This document shows, piece by piece, positions 13,983 to 21,960 of a stretch of DNA of 40,007 nt. The notes under the pieces were generated by a model, which was given only the letters and a program-made list of their open reading frames with translations, searched no databases and was not told the origin of the DNA. The stretch covers positions 1-40,007 of the forward strand of contig CAZMGH010000023.1 in the NCBI GenBank assembly GCA_964565805.1, given 5' to 3'. The DNA is from Catenibacillus sp964565805 (GTDB taxonomy: Bacteria; Bacillota; Clostridia; Lachnospirales; Lachnospiraceae). The position numbers and the translations under genes were made by a program. The first letter of the stretch is position 1. Each line of letters begins with the position of its first letter.

Positions 13983-14690
13983 ATGGACGAACATGTATAC
14001 AAAGAACAGGAACATTTTTGGCGGATTGAAGATGGGGGCGTGCGCATGTGCCTTTTTGAAGGAAAAGACTGGGCCATGCTTGTGGATACAGGTTTTGGAA
14101 CATTGCCTGTTAAAGATATAGTGTCTGAGCTGACGAAGCTTCCCGTGTTTGTGGTAAATACCCATACCGATATGGATCACACCGGCGGGAACCGGGAGTT
14201 TGACCGGATCTATATGCATCCGGCGGAGATGGACTGCTATGTTGCCCGGGGCGGCGCTTTTGAGAAAGATGCTGACGGACAGGAAAAGATCCGTCCCCTG
14301 TGGGAAGGCGCGGTGATCGATCTTGGCTTCTGGAAATTTGAAGTGATCCTGACGCCTGGTCATACACCGGGAAGCATTATGCTTTTGGACCGGGAAAAAC
14401 GGCTGCTTATCAGCGGGGATACCATTCAGGCTGGAGATATTTATATGTTTGGACCGGGAAGAAATCTTCCTGCGTTTCGTGCCACTTTGGATCGAATGGA
14501 TGGGATGAAGGGGCTATTTGATACTATCTGGCCGTCTCATGGCCCCTGCCCTCTTTCACCGGAGATCATCCCTAAACTGGCAGAAGGGGCAAAAGCTCTG
14601 GCAGAGGGCAAGCTGATTTCTCAGGATCCGCCCCGGGAGGGGATGCCCTGCCGGTTATACCGGTGTCAGGCCGCGGGATTTCTTTTTTAA
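13983..14690 (+). CDS. metallo-beta-lactamase-fold hydrolase with a variant metal motif
   Basis: The 235-residue protein has the MBL fold: LVDTGFGT, the metal motif NTHTDMDHTGG (61-66), TPGHTPGSIMLLDREKRLLISGD and PSHGPC. In the usual HXHXDH motif the second His is replaced by Asp (His61-Thr-Asp63-Met-Asp65-His66), so metal binding may differ. It starts behind TTAGGAGGTTGGTTTACT. The substrate cannot be told; glyoxalase II-like or lactonase-like activity is possible for this group. The next gene begins 21 bp downstream and is probably co-transcribed. Confidence 0.8.
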   Translation: MDEHVYKEQEHFWRIEDGGVRMCLFEGKDWAMLVDTGFGTLPVKDIVSELTKLPVFVVNTHTDMDHTGGNREFDRIYMHPAEMDCYVARGGAFEKDADGQEKIRPLWEGAVIDLGFWKFEVILTPGHTPGSIMLLDREKRLLISGDTIQAGDIYMFGPGRNLPAFRATLDRMDGMKGLFDTIWPSHGPCPLSPEIIPKLAEGAKALAEGKLISQDPPREGMPCRLYRCQAAGFLF

Positions 14691-14711
14691 CAATGATGCA
14701 GGGGGCAGCCT

Positions 14712-15803
14712 ATGGACCGATATAAGTACATTTTATTTGACCTGGATGGAACATTGACCGATCCTTATGAAGGGATCACCAAAAGCGTTCAGTATGCGTT
14801 AAACGCTTTTGGGATCAAGGACGAACCTTTGGAAAAATTGAAAAAATTTATTGGACCGCCGTTAAAGGAATCCTTTATGGAATTTTATGGTCTGGACAGT
14901 CACCAGGCGGACCAGGCGGTGGCTAAATACAGAGAGCGTTTCTCGGATAAGGGGATTTTTGAAAACCGGCTGTATGACGGGATCCCGGAGCTTTTAAACT
15001 TTTTAAAGAATCATGGATTTATTTTGGCTATAGCCTCATCAAAGCCGGAGGTTTTTGTGGAGCGGATCCTTGAACATTTTCATATTAGCCGGTATTTTGA
15101 CCAGGTATACGGAAGTTTTCTTGATGGCCGCAGGACGAAAAAAAGTGAAGTGGTCCGGGCAGCTTTGGAAGGCCTTCAGGTTGAGGACCTTAAGACAGCG
15201 GTTATGGTGGGAGATCGCTTTCATGACGTGGAAGGCGCCCGGGAGGCAGGGATTTCCTGTATCGGCGTCAGCTTTGGTTATGGGGGCAAAGAAGAACTGG
15301 AGCAGGCCGGAGCCGGAGCCGTTGCGGATTCTGTGGAACAGCTGGGCCTTTTGATCACTCACCCGGAAGAGGATATTATGGAGCCGCTGATGCGTCTGTT
15401 TCGACGGGTTTGGCGGATCCACGGCATGGCTTTAGATCAGGTGACCGCCAGCCGGGGGATTAATACAAGCCAGATGAAAATGCTGGGCCATATTTTTCAT
15501 CATGAGGGAATTTCCCAAAGACAGCTGGCCTCAGATCTTCAGCTGTCTCCCCCGTCTATTGCAGTGACCGCGAAAAAACTGGAAAAAATGGGATATATTA
15601 ACCGGCAGATGGATGAAAAGGACAACCGTTTAAATATTTTAAAGACGACGACGAAAGGGAAAGAATTTTTGTCTCAAACCTGGGAAGCATTTACAGATGT
15701 GGATATTCATATGTTTAAGGATTTTTCACCAAGTGAGTTAAAACAGCTGTCCAGTTTTTATGCGCGGATCCGGGATAATCTGGAGGAATTTATTGAAAAG
15801 TAA
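14712..15803 (+). CDS. HAD hydrolase fused to a MarR-type regulator
   Basis: One continuous frame of 363 residues joins two domains. Residues 1 to about 215 are a phosphoglycolate-phosphatase-like HAD enzyme: FDLDGTLTDPYEG, then IASSKPE, then VGDRFHDVEGAREAG. Residues about 223-363 form a MarR winged helix: RGINTSQMKMLGHIF, ISQRQLASDLQLSPPSIAVTAKKLEKMGYINRQMDEKDNRLNI. An in-frame ATG at 15378, preceded by GGAAGAGG, could start the MarR domain on its own, so both a fusion and a free regulator could be made. Each domain looks intact. A phosphatase controlling, or controlled by, its regulator is an appealing but untested idea. The ligand is unknown. Confidence 0.8.
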   Translation: MDRYKYILFDLDGTLTDPYEGITKSVQYALNAFGIKDEPLEKLKKFIGPPLKESFMEFYGLDSHQADQAVAKYRERFSDKGIFENRLYDGIPELLNFLKNHGFILAIASSKPEVFVERILEHFHISRYFDQVYGSFLDGRRTKKSEVVRAALEGLQVEDLKTAVMVGDRFHDVEGAREAGISCIGVSFGYGGKEELEQAGAGAVADSVEQLGLLITHPEEDIMEPLMRLFRRVWRIHGMALDQVTASRGINTSQMKMLGHIFHHEGISQRQLASDLQLSPPSIAVTAKKLEKMGYINRQMDEKDNRLNILKTTTKGKEFLSQTWEAFTDVDIHMFKDFSPSELKQLSSFYARIRDNLEEFIEK

Positions 15804-15819
15804 AGTTACCGTTTTTGAC

Positions 15820-15849
15820 GATAACAGTTTAGCAAGCTAAACTGTTATC
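15820..15849 (+). repeat. dispersed palindrome, copy 4 (A/T variant)
   Basis: GATAACAGTTTAG (15820-15832) and CTAAACTGTTATC (15837-15849) are perfect 13-bp arms. The pattern (AAC-N-GTTYAG) matches the other copies with T for C changes made on both arms. It sits 17 bp after the HAD-MarR stop and could also help end that transcript, though no T-run follows. Confidence 0.6.
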
Positions 15850-15878
15850 ATAAAAGTAAGAGAAATTACATTTTTTAG

Positions 15879-15907
15879 TTTACTTTTATTGAATTTTGGA
15901 ATACAAT
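15879..15907 (+). promoter_or_regulatory. likely promoter of purA
   Basis: TTTACT at 15879-15884 and TACAAT at 15902-15907 are 17 bp apart. A perfect 11-bp dyad (AATAAAAACGT 15905-15915 with ACGTTTTTATT 15933-15943) overlaps the start site and could be an operator. It is not a complete leader hairpin if transcription starts near 15914. Confidence 0.5.
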
Positions 15908-15965
15908 AAAAACGTGTGCGGCACAGGTGTGTACGTTTTTATTAAACATATAAGGAGCTGAGTTT

Positions 15966-17246
15966 ATGGTTAAAGCAATCGTTGGCGCAAACTGGGGAGA
16001 TGAAGGAAAGGGTAAGATCACAGACATGCTGGCTGAAGAATCAGACATTATTGTAAGATTCCAGGGCGGAAGTAATGCAGGTCATACGATCATTAATAAT
16101 TATGGCAAGTTTGCACTGCACCTTCTTCCATCAGGTGTCTTTCATGGTCATACGACAAGTGTGATCGGAAATGGCGTGGCCCTGAACATCCCTTACCTGA
16201 TCAAAGAGGTGGAAGACCTTGTATCCAAAGGTGTTCCAAAGCCAAAGATCTTAGTCTCTGACCGGGCGCAGATCCTTATGCCGTATCATATTTTATTTGA
16301 CCAGTACGAAGAAGAAAGGCTGGGCGGCAAGTCCTTTGGTTCCACAAAATCCGGTATTGCACCGTTTTATTCGGATAAATACGCAAAGATCGGTTTCCAG
16401 GTCAGCGAGCTATTTGGCGAGGAAGCAGATCTGAAAGAAAAGGTTGACCGTGTGATCGAGACAAAGAATGTATTGATCGAGCACCTGTATCATAAAACAC
16501 CGTTGGATCCTCAGGAGATTTTTAACATGCTCCTTGAGTACCGGGAAATGGTTCGTCCCTATGTATGTGATACATCCAAATACCTTCATGATGCCCTGAA
16601 AGAAGGTAAGCGTATTCTTCTTGAGGGTCAGCTGGGTTCCTTAAAAGACCCGGATTTTGGTATTTATCCTATGGTAACCTCATCCTCTACCCTGGCATCT
16701 TACGGCGCCATCGGCGCGGGGATCCCCTGCTATGAGATCAAGGATGTGGTAACGGTTGTGAAGGCTTATTCCAGCGCTGTAGGCGCCGGTGAGTTTGTTT
16801 CCGAAATCTTCGGGGATGAGGCCGACGAGCTGCGCCGCAGAGGCGGCGCCGGCGGCGAGTTTGGCGCCACAACAGGCCGTCCGAGACGTATGGGATGGTT
16901 TGACGCTGTTGCGACCCGTTATGGCTGCCGTATGCAGGGAGCTACAGAGGTTGCTCTGACGGTGCTGGATGTGCTTGGCTATCTGGATACACTGCCTGTA
17001 TGCGTTGGCTATGAGATTGACGGACAGATGACCAGGGATTTCCCTACAACCCATCTTTTAAAGAAGGCAAAACCGGTGTATGAGTATCTGCCGGGATGGA
17101 AGGAAGAAATCCGGGGCATTAAAGAGTACGATCAGCTTCCGGAAAACTGCCGCAAATATATAGAATTTATTGAAAAAGAAATCGAAGTGCCTATTACCAT
17201 GGTTTCCAATGGACCGGAAAGACACGATATTATTAAAAGAAAGTAA
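15966..17246 (+). CDS. purA: adenylosuccinate synthetase
   Basis: PurA makes adenylosuccinate from IMP, aspartate and GTP in AMP synthesis. It is 426 residues, full length. The GTP-binding and catalytic motif WGDEGKGK (residues 10-17) is present, followed by FQGGSNAGHTI and, later, GQLGSLKDPDFGIYPMVTSSST and TTGRPRRMGWFD. The ribosome binding site is AAGGAGCTGAGTTT. In the usual motif GQGTLLDIDHGTYPFVTSS the segment reads GQLGSLKDPDFGIYPMVTSS, a variation seen in some clostridial enzymes. It is monocistronic between its own promoter and the terminator at 17255-17331. Confidence 0.94.
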   Translation: MVKAIVGANWGDEGKGKITDMLAEESDIIVRFQGGSNAGHTIINNYGKFALHLLPSGVFHGHTTSVIGNGVALNIPYLIKEVEDLVSKGVPKPKILVSDRAQILMPYHILFDQYEEERLGGKSFGSTKSGIAPFYSDKYAKIGFQVSELFGEEADLKEKVDRVIETKNVLIEHLYHKTPLDPQEIFNMLLEYREMVRPYVCDTSKYLHDALKEGKRILLEGQLGSLKDPDFGIYPMVTSSSTLASYGAIGAGIPCYEIKDVVTVVKAYSSAVGAGEFVSEIFGDEADELRRRGGAGGEFGATTGRPRRMGWFDAVATRYGCRMQGATEVALTVLDVLGYLDTLPVCVGYEIDGQMTRDFPTTHLLKKAKPVYEYLPGWKEEIRGIKEYDQLPENCRKYIEFIEKEIEVPITMVSNGPERHDIIKRK

Positions 17247-17254
17247 GACCTGAC

Positions 17255-17331
17255 AAAACCGGCGGAAGTTTTTTGACTGTCCTGCCATGGAGCAGCCATG
17301 ACGAGACAGTTAATCTATCCCGCCGGTTTTT
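17255..17331 (+). terminator. nested terminator after purA
   Basis: The outer arms AAAACCGGCGG (17255-17265) and CCGCCGGTTTTT (17320-17331) enclose a second stem-loop (GACTGTC and GACAGTT, then CATGG and CCATG). The long stem plus T-run makes a strong terminator. Confidence 0.8.
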
Positions 17332-17358
17332 AAGGTAAAGGGCGAAAGGAGTTGGCTT

Positions 17359-18639
17359 ATGAGTCTTTTAATCAAAGGCGGCCGGTTGATTGATCCGGCA
17401 ACGAAACGTGATGATTATTTTGATGTGCTTGTTAAAGACGGCAAAGTGTACCAGGTGGAGAAGGATCTGGATCCTTCCTGTGCAGATCAGGTCCTTGATG
17501 CCAAAGGCTGCTATGTGGTTCCCGGACTGATCGACCTTCATGTCCATTTAAGAGAGCCGGGATTTGAGTATAAGGAAACCATAAAAACCGGCGCTATGGC
17601 AGCGGCAAGAGGGGGCTACACATCCATCTGCCCGATGCCTAACACAAAACCGGTGATCGACAGCCCAGAGATGATCCGCTGGCTTAAGGATAAGGCAGAA
17701 AATGACTCAGTAGTGAATATTTGGCCTGTAGGGGCAGTGACCCGGGGCCAGATGGGCAAGGATCTGGCAGACATTGCCGGGATGGCCCAGACCGGAGCAG
17801 TGGCGATCAGCGAGGACGGAAAAAGCGTCATGGATACAAAATTATATAAAGAAGCCATGATCCAGGCTCGTGAGGCTGGGATCACCGTTTTAGCCCACTG
17901 CGAGGACAAGATGCTGGTGGGACAGGGCGCGTTAAATGCCGGTCCGGTGGCCGAAAAGCTGGGCGTGGCCGGGATTGGAAATGATGTGGAGGATATTATT
18001 GCTGCCAGAGATATTATCCTGGCAAAATCTACCGGATGCCGCCTTCATCTGTGCCACTGCTCTACAAAGGACAGTGTGACTATGGTGAAAGAAGCAAAGG
18101 CGGACGGCGTAAAGGTCAGCGGTGAGGTTTGCCCGCATCATTTTGTCCTGACCCAGGATGATATTCCGGGGGATGACGCAAATTATAAGATGAATCCGCC
18201 GCTGAGGGCAAAGGAAGATCGGGATGCCCTGATCGAGGGTATAAGCAGCGGGATCATGGAAGCCATCTCTACAGATCATGCCCCCCACAGTGAGGAAGAA
18301 AAGGCCAGACCCATTGCCAAGGCGCCTTTTGGTATCGTGGGAAGCGAGACGGTGCTGTCCCTTACCATGACGTATCTGGTGCATACAGGGAAGCTCACCC
18401 CTTATGAAATGGTCCGCCGCATGAGCTATAGCCCGGCACAGATCATTGGTATTGACCGGGGTTCCCTGGCGGAGGGCAAGGTGGCAGATATAACCATTAT
18501 TGACCCAGATCAGGAGTATGTGATTCATAAGGAAGACTTTGTTTCTAAAGGAAAGAATACCCCATTTGAAGGCTTTAAGGTTCGGGGAAAAGTTATGGAA
18601 ACCATTGTAGGCGGAAAGATCGTGTACAGCGGACGATAG
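17359..18639 (+). CDS. pyrC: dihydroorotase
   Basis: PyrC (class I, PyrC/AllB type) closes carbamoyl-aspartate to dihydroorotate in pyrimidine synthesis. It has 426 residues. Zinc ligands appear in GLIDLHVHLREPG (His61, His63) and later in VLAHCED, LHLCHCST and STDHAPHSEEEK (Asp and His). Substrate-binding residues lie in PMPNTKPV. It starts behind AAAGGAGTTGGCTT. pyrK and pyrD follow in the same direction, 93 bp and further on. I saw no PyrR-type attenuator leader in front. Confidence 0.94.
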   Translation: MSLLIKGGRLIDPATKRDDYFDVLVKDGKVYQVEKDLDPSCADQVLDAKGCYVVPGLIDLHVHLREPGFEYKETIKTGAMAAARGGYTSICPMPNTKPVIDSPEMIRWLKDKAENDSVVNIWPVGAVTRGQMGKDLADIAGMAQTGAVAISEDGKSVMDTKLYKEAMIQAREAGITVLAHCEDKMLVGQGALNAGPVAEKLGVAGIGNDVEDIIAARDIILAKSTGCRLHLCHCSTKDSVTMVKEAKADGVKVSGEVCPHHFVLTQDDIPGDDANYKMNPPLRAKEDRDALIEGISSGIMEAISTDHAPHSEEEKARPIAKAPFGIVGSETVLSLTMTYLVHTGKLTPYEMVRRMSYSPAQIIGIDRGSLAEGKVADITIIDPDQEYVIHKEDFVSKGKNTPFEGFKVRGKVMETIVGGKIVYSGR

Positions 18640-18732
18640 CAACCGGTATACCGCCGACAGGCTGCAAATGAAAGCCGGGCCGGGAAAGAAAGCTGTGGGC
18701 GGCTTTTATCGTTATAAATTGGAGAGAAGAGA

Positions 18733-19503
18733 ATGAGTGCAAAAAAGATGACTGTAACAGTAAATTATCAGAAAAAGCTGGCTGATGGTGTATATAGTAT
18801 GTGGCTGGCTGTAGGAACGATGGCTGATGATGCAAAGCCGGGACAGTTTATTTCGATCTATAGCAATGACAGTTCACGGTTGCTGCCAAGGCCCATCAGT
18901 ATTTGTGAGGTAGATCGAGAGTTTCGCAGCATCAGGGTAGTTTACCGGGTTGTAGGGTCGGGAACCGAGGAATTTTCCCATTTAAAGGCAGGACAGCGGG
19001 TGAGTATTATGGGGCCTTTAGGCAATGGCTATCGCTTAAACCAGGAAGCTCGGGCCATGCTGATCGCGGGAGGCATCGGCATCCCGCCTATGCTGGAGCT
19101 GGCGAAATCTCTGGAGTGTGCGAAGGATATTATTTTAGGCTATAGAGATGCCCAGACATTTCTGGCCTCTGAGCTGGAAGCGTATGGAAATGTTTACATT
19201 GCTACAGAAGACGGCAGCGTGGGAACCAAAGGAAATGTTATGGATGCTATTAAACGCTTTGACTTAAAGGCCGATGAAATCTACAGCTGCGGTCCAACCC
19301 CTATGTTAAGGGCAGTAAAGGCATATGCCCGGGAAAATCAGATCCACTGCCAGATTTCCCTTGAGGAAAAAATGGCCTGCGGTATCGGCGCGTGTCTGGC
19401 CTGTGTATGTAAGTCTAAGGATGTGGATCCGCATACCCATGTTCATAACAAGCGGATCTGTAAGGATGGACCGGTATTTGACGCTCTGGAGGTGGAATTA
19501 TAA
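18733..19503 (+). CDS. pyrK: dihydroorotate dehydrogenase B, electron transfer subunit
   Basis: PyrK (256 residues) carries FAD and a [2Fe-2S] cluster and passes electrons from PyrD to NAD+. The FAD motif RPISICEVD, the NAD-binding GGIGIPPMLELA and CGPTPMLRAVKAY are visible. The cluster cysteines are Cys216, Cys221, Cys224 and Cys243 in MACGIGACLACVC and RICKDGPVF. The stop codon overlaps the start of pyrD (TAATG), indicating translational coupling and matched amounts of the two subunits. The ribosome binding site is GGAGAGAAGAG. Confidence 0.94.
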   Translation: MSAKKMTVTVNYQKKLADGVYSMWLAVGTMADDAKPGQFISIYSNDSSRLLPRPISICEVDREFRSIRVVYRVVGSGTEEFSHLKAGQRVSIMGPLGNGYRLNQEARAMLIAGGIGIPPMLELAKSLECAKDIILGYRDAQTFLASELEAYGNVYIATEDGSVGTKGNVMDAIKRFDLKADEIYSCGPTPMLRAVKAYARENQIHCQISLEEKMACGIGACLACVCKSKDVDPHTHVHNKRICKDGPVFDALEVEL

Positions 19504-20405
19504 TGAATACAAAAGTAAAGATCGCAGGTGTTGAATTTAAAAATCCAGTGACCGTTGCTTCCGGAACCTTTGGATCCGGTGTCGAATACGGAGATTTTGT
19601 AGATCTGAACCGGCTGGGGGCCGTAGTGACGAAAGGCGTGGCTAATGTGCCGTGGCCGGGAAATCCCACCCCCCGTATTGCGGAAACCTGCAGTGGCATG
19701 TTAAATGCCATTGGTCTGCAAAATCCCGGTGTGGATGTATTTATCCAGCGGGACATCCCCTTTTTAAAGCAGTTTGATACAAAGATCATTGTGAATGTGT
19801 GCGGAAAGACCACCGCAGACTATGTGGAAACGGTAGAGCGGTTAGGGGAAACGGACGTGGACATGCTGGAGATCAATATTTCCTGCCCGAACGTAGAAGA
19901 AGGTGGCATTGCCTTTGGCCAGAACCCTAAATCCGTGGAAGATATAACAAAGGCCATTAAAGCAAAGGCAAAACAGCCGATTATCATGAAGTTAAGCCCA
20001 AATGTGACGGATATTACAGAAACAGCCCGGGCTGCCCAGGCCGGAGGGGCAGACGCCTTATCCCTCATTAATACCCTGACAGGCATGAAGATCGATATTG
20101 AGCGTCAGACCTTTGCCCTGGCCAATAAAACCGGCGGACTTTCCGGTCCCGGCATTAAGCCTGTCGCCGTGCGCATGGTCTATCAGGTGGCCAATGCGGT
20201 AGCTCTTCCCATTGTCGGTATGGGCGGTATCCGTACAGCGGCAGACGCGATTGAGTTTATTTTGGCAGGGGCCACTATGGTGGCTGTGGGAACGGCGAAT
20301 TTTGTGAATCCTTACACAACGGTGGAAGTGATCACCGGCATTGAAGATTATATGAAACGTCATGGCGTAGAAGATATTTCTTCTCTTATCGGACGGGTAA
20401 AATAG
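19503..20405 (+). CDS. pyrD: dihydroorotate dehydrogenase B, catalytic subunit
   Basis: This is class 1B PyrD, 300 residues, an FMN enzyme that oxidises dihydroorotate to orotate as a heterotetramer with PyrK. The catalytic cysteine is Cys128 in NISCPNV. FMN-binding segments ASGTFGSG, TKGV, VNVCGKT, KLSPNVTDI and MGGIRTAADAIEFILAGATMVAVGTA are present. The start overlaps the pyrK stop. It is the last gene of the pyrCKD unit and converges on the deglycosidase genes. Confidence 0.95.
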   Translation: MNTKVKIAGVEFKNPVTVASGTFGSGVEYGDFVDLNRLGAVVTKGVANVPWPGNPTPRIAETCSGMLNAIGLQNPGVDVFIQRDIPFLKQFDTKIIVNVCGKTTADYVETVERLGETDVDMLEINISCPNVEEGGIAFGQNPKSVEDITKAIKAKAKQPIIMKLSPNVTDITETARAAQAGGADALSLINTLTGMKIDIERQTFALANKTGGLSGPGIKPVAVRMVYQVANAVALPIVGMGGIRTAADAIEFILAGATMVAVGTANFVNPYTTVEVITGIEDYMKRHGVEDISSLIGRVK

Positions 20406-20408
20406 GTT

Positions 20409-20507
20409 AAAAAAGGGCAGATGCCCGACAAACGGTCATAAATTCTGCCTGCGTGTAAAATTTATGACCGTTTGTCCTTTGTTCGATATACAGGGCTGTC
20501 CTTTTTT
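20409..20507 (+). terminator. large nested hairpin between convergent pyrD and the deglycosidase operon
   Basis: An inner perfect 18-bp stem (20427-20444 with 20459-20476; arms start GACAAACGG and end CCGTTTGTC) lies within outer arms AAAAAAGGGCAG (20409-20420) and CTGTCCTTTTTT (20496-20507). With A-runs on one side and T-runs on the other it can terminate transcription from both directions. Confidence 0.75.
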
Positions 20508-20517
20508 TGAATGTAAG

Positions 20518-20961
20518 CTATACAATAATCAGCCGCCGATGATTTACGTGATGACCAAATTCCGGCATAAATATGGGATTTTCTTTATCCGGATCCAGGC
20601 AGTCTTGCATGATAGGCGGCATATAAGAAGATGTAAAGCAAAATCCGTAAGTAAGATCATGAAAACCCTGCAAGAGTCCTCCGTCTTTGGGAACTTTAAG
20701 GACTGCCGGTTCTGTTGTTGCCCAGTGAGCATCCATATTTGACTTCATTTCTTCATAGGTATAATCTGTCCCTTTTATATTCCAGATAATGTCTTCCCGG
20801 CTGAATTTTTCTCCATCCACATACAGGGTACCGGGGCGGAGCTGACTTAAAAATACGCCTCTGTAATAGGGAAGACGGATTTTAAACTGAAAACCGGTGA
20901 TCTTATCCCCGTCTTTAATATTTCTAAAACCTACGGACTGAATAATTTCCCGCTCAAGCAT
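20518..20961 (-). CDS. C-glycoside deglycosidase beta subunit-like protein (DUF6379)
   Basis: The 147-residue product matches the small beta subunit of bacterial C-glycoside deglycosidases (the DfgB/DgpB/CarB group, DUF6379) by its pattern: GFQFKIRLPYYRGVFLSQL, YVDGEKFSREDIIWNIKG, YTYEEM and SYMPPI. This subunit forms a beta-sandwich partner of the TIM-barrel alpha subunit and helps hold the C-C-linked sugar substrate. It lies 14 bp after the alpha gene on the same strand with AAGGGGGGATATAACC as ribosome binding site. The pair is therefore one operon. The exact glycoside (for example a flavone C-glucoside or carminic acid-like compound, usually as its 3''-keto form) cannot be read from the sequence. 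Confidence 0.78.
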   Translation of the reverse strand: MLEREIIQSVGFRNIKDGDKITGFQFKIRLPYYRGVFLSQLRPGTLYVDGEKFSREDIIWNIKGTDYTYEEMKSNMDAHWATTEPAVLKVPKDGGLLQGFHDLTYGFCFTSSYMPPIMQDCLDPDKENPIFMPEFGHHVNHRRLIIV

Positions 20962-20975
20962 GGTTATATCCCCCC

Positions 20976-21848
20976 TTAATCTCCAATATAGCGCTTCAGC
21001 ATAATATGCTGTTTTCTCAGTGTCTGTCCCACTTCATAGCCGGGCTCATATTTGTCTGCGCCTTCATATTCGCTAAGAAGATACCCATCCCATTGATGGT
21101 CTTTAAGAATGTTGATGATTTTTTTGAATGGAATGGTTGTTTCTTCAAACGTATCGGTCATGTGATTAAATTTGGCATGGCAGCAGTAAATATAAGGCAG
21201 CAAAGGAATCAGCTCTTCCGGCTGACTGTATTTAAAGTTGGGAGAGCGGTACTCTCCTTCTTCAAAATGATTGCGGAACACACTGAAATCAATATTTAAT
21301 CCAAAGTTTTTTGTGCCGGTCTGTTCAATAAAGTCTACATAATCGGCCACCATTTTTGAGTGAAGGACACTGGGCGTATGGATTTCCGGACACATACAAA
21401 CATGATACTCTTCAGCCAGGGGCAGAGCCATTTTAATAATATCCCGCCAGTTTTTTACCGGTTCAAGATTATCGTTGATCACCGGCATTTTTGTACGCAT
21501 GACTGAAAAGCCCAGTTTTGCGGCAAGACGGATGTCTCTGGCAAGCATGTTATAGGATTCCTGGGTGGTTAGCTCTCTGAAACCGAGAACCCGGGAATCA
21601 ATCCAGTGTCCATATTCTACAGGAACAATCTCATATTTATCCAGCAGGGAAAACCACCGTTCAATCCATAAGTCGGATGGTTCCGGATACTGGTCAATAT
21701 GGGTATTGGCAAGGATTTCAAGACCGTGAGCCCCCATATCATACATGTCCTCAAAGCAGTCTTCAAGATTTTTTGTCAGACCATATTCTGCGGAATAGCT
21801 GTATAAAGAAATTCCCCGTTTCGGTCCTTTTCGATTGTACGGATACAT
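20976..21848 (-). CDS. C-glycoside deglycosidase alpha subunit-like TIM-barrel protein
   Basis: The 290-residue protein belongs to the sugar phosphate isomerase/epimerase (xylose isomerase-like TIM barrel) family. Metal ligands expected at strand ends are seen: Glu in MCPEIHTPS, Asp in GLNIDFSVF, His in YCCHAKFNHM and Glu in YLLSEYEG. On its own it could be any isomerase/epimerase-like enzyme. The immediate downstream DUF6379 partner identifies it as the likely catalytic subunit that cleaves the C-C bond between sugar and aglycone. Known alpha subunits are somewhat longer (around 330 residues), so it may be a divergent branch. The start follows TAGGAGGTATGTTTA. It is divergent from an AraC regulator. 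Confidence 0.72.
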   Translation of the reverse strand: MYPYNRKGPKRGISLYSYSAEYGLTKNLEDCFEDMYDMGAHGLEILANTHIDQYPEPSDLWIERWFSLLDKYEIVPVEYGHWIDSRVLGFRELTTQESYNMLARDIRLAAKLGFSVMRTKMPVINDNLEPVKNWRDIIKMALPLAEEYHVCMCPEIHTPSVLHSKMVADYVDFIEQTGTKNFGLNIDFSVFRNHFEEGEYRSPNFKYSQPEELIPLLPYIYCCHAKFNHMTDTFEETTIPFKKIINILKDHQWDGYLLSEYEGADKYEPGYEVGQTLRKQHIMLKRYIGD

Positions 21849-21960
21849 TAAACATACCTCCTATGCTTTATGGTGTAAAGTTTAATTGAATAAAGCTGGA
21901 TTTTCTATACATAAAGTAGTATGATGATATGGATAAAACGTACTTAATGGAGATAAATTT
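21849..21960. promoter_or_regulatory. divergent control region of the deglycosidase operon and araC-type gene
   Basis: This 112-bp AT-rich region must hold the promoters for both directions. TTGAAT (21886-21891) with TACATA (21908-21913, 16 bp) could serve the AraC gene. I could not pick a convincing minus-strand promoter or AraC half-sites by eye. Confidence 0.4.

Noticed and set aside
17247..17358. PyrR attenuator upstream of pyrC
   Set aside because: The hairpin here is explained as the purA terminator. The PyrR-binding consensus and an antiterminator arrangement were not seen.
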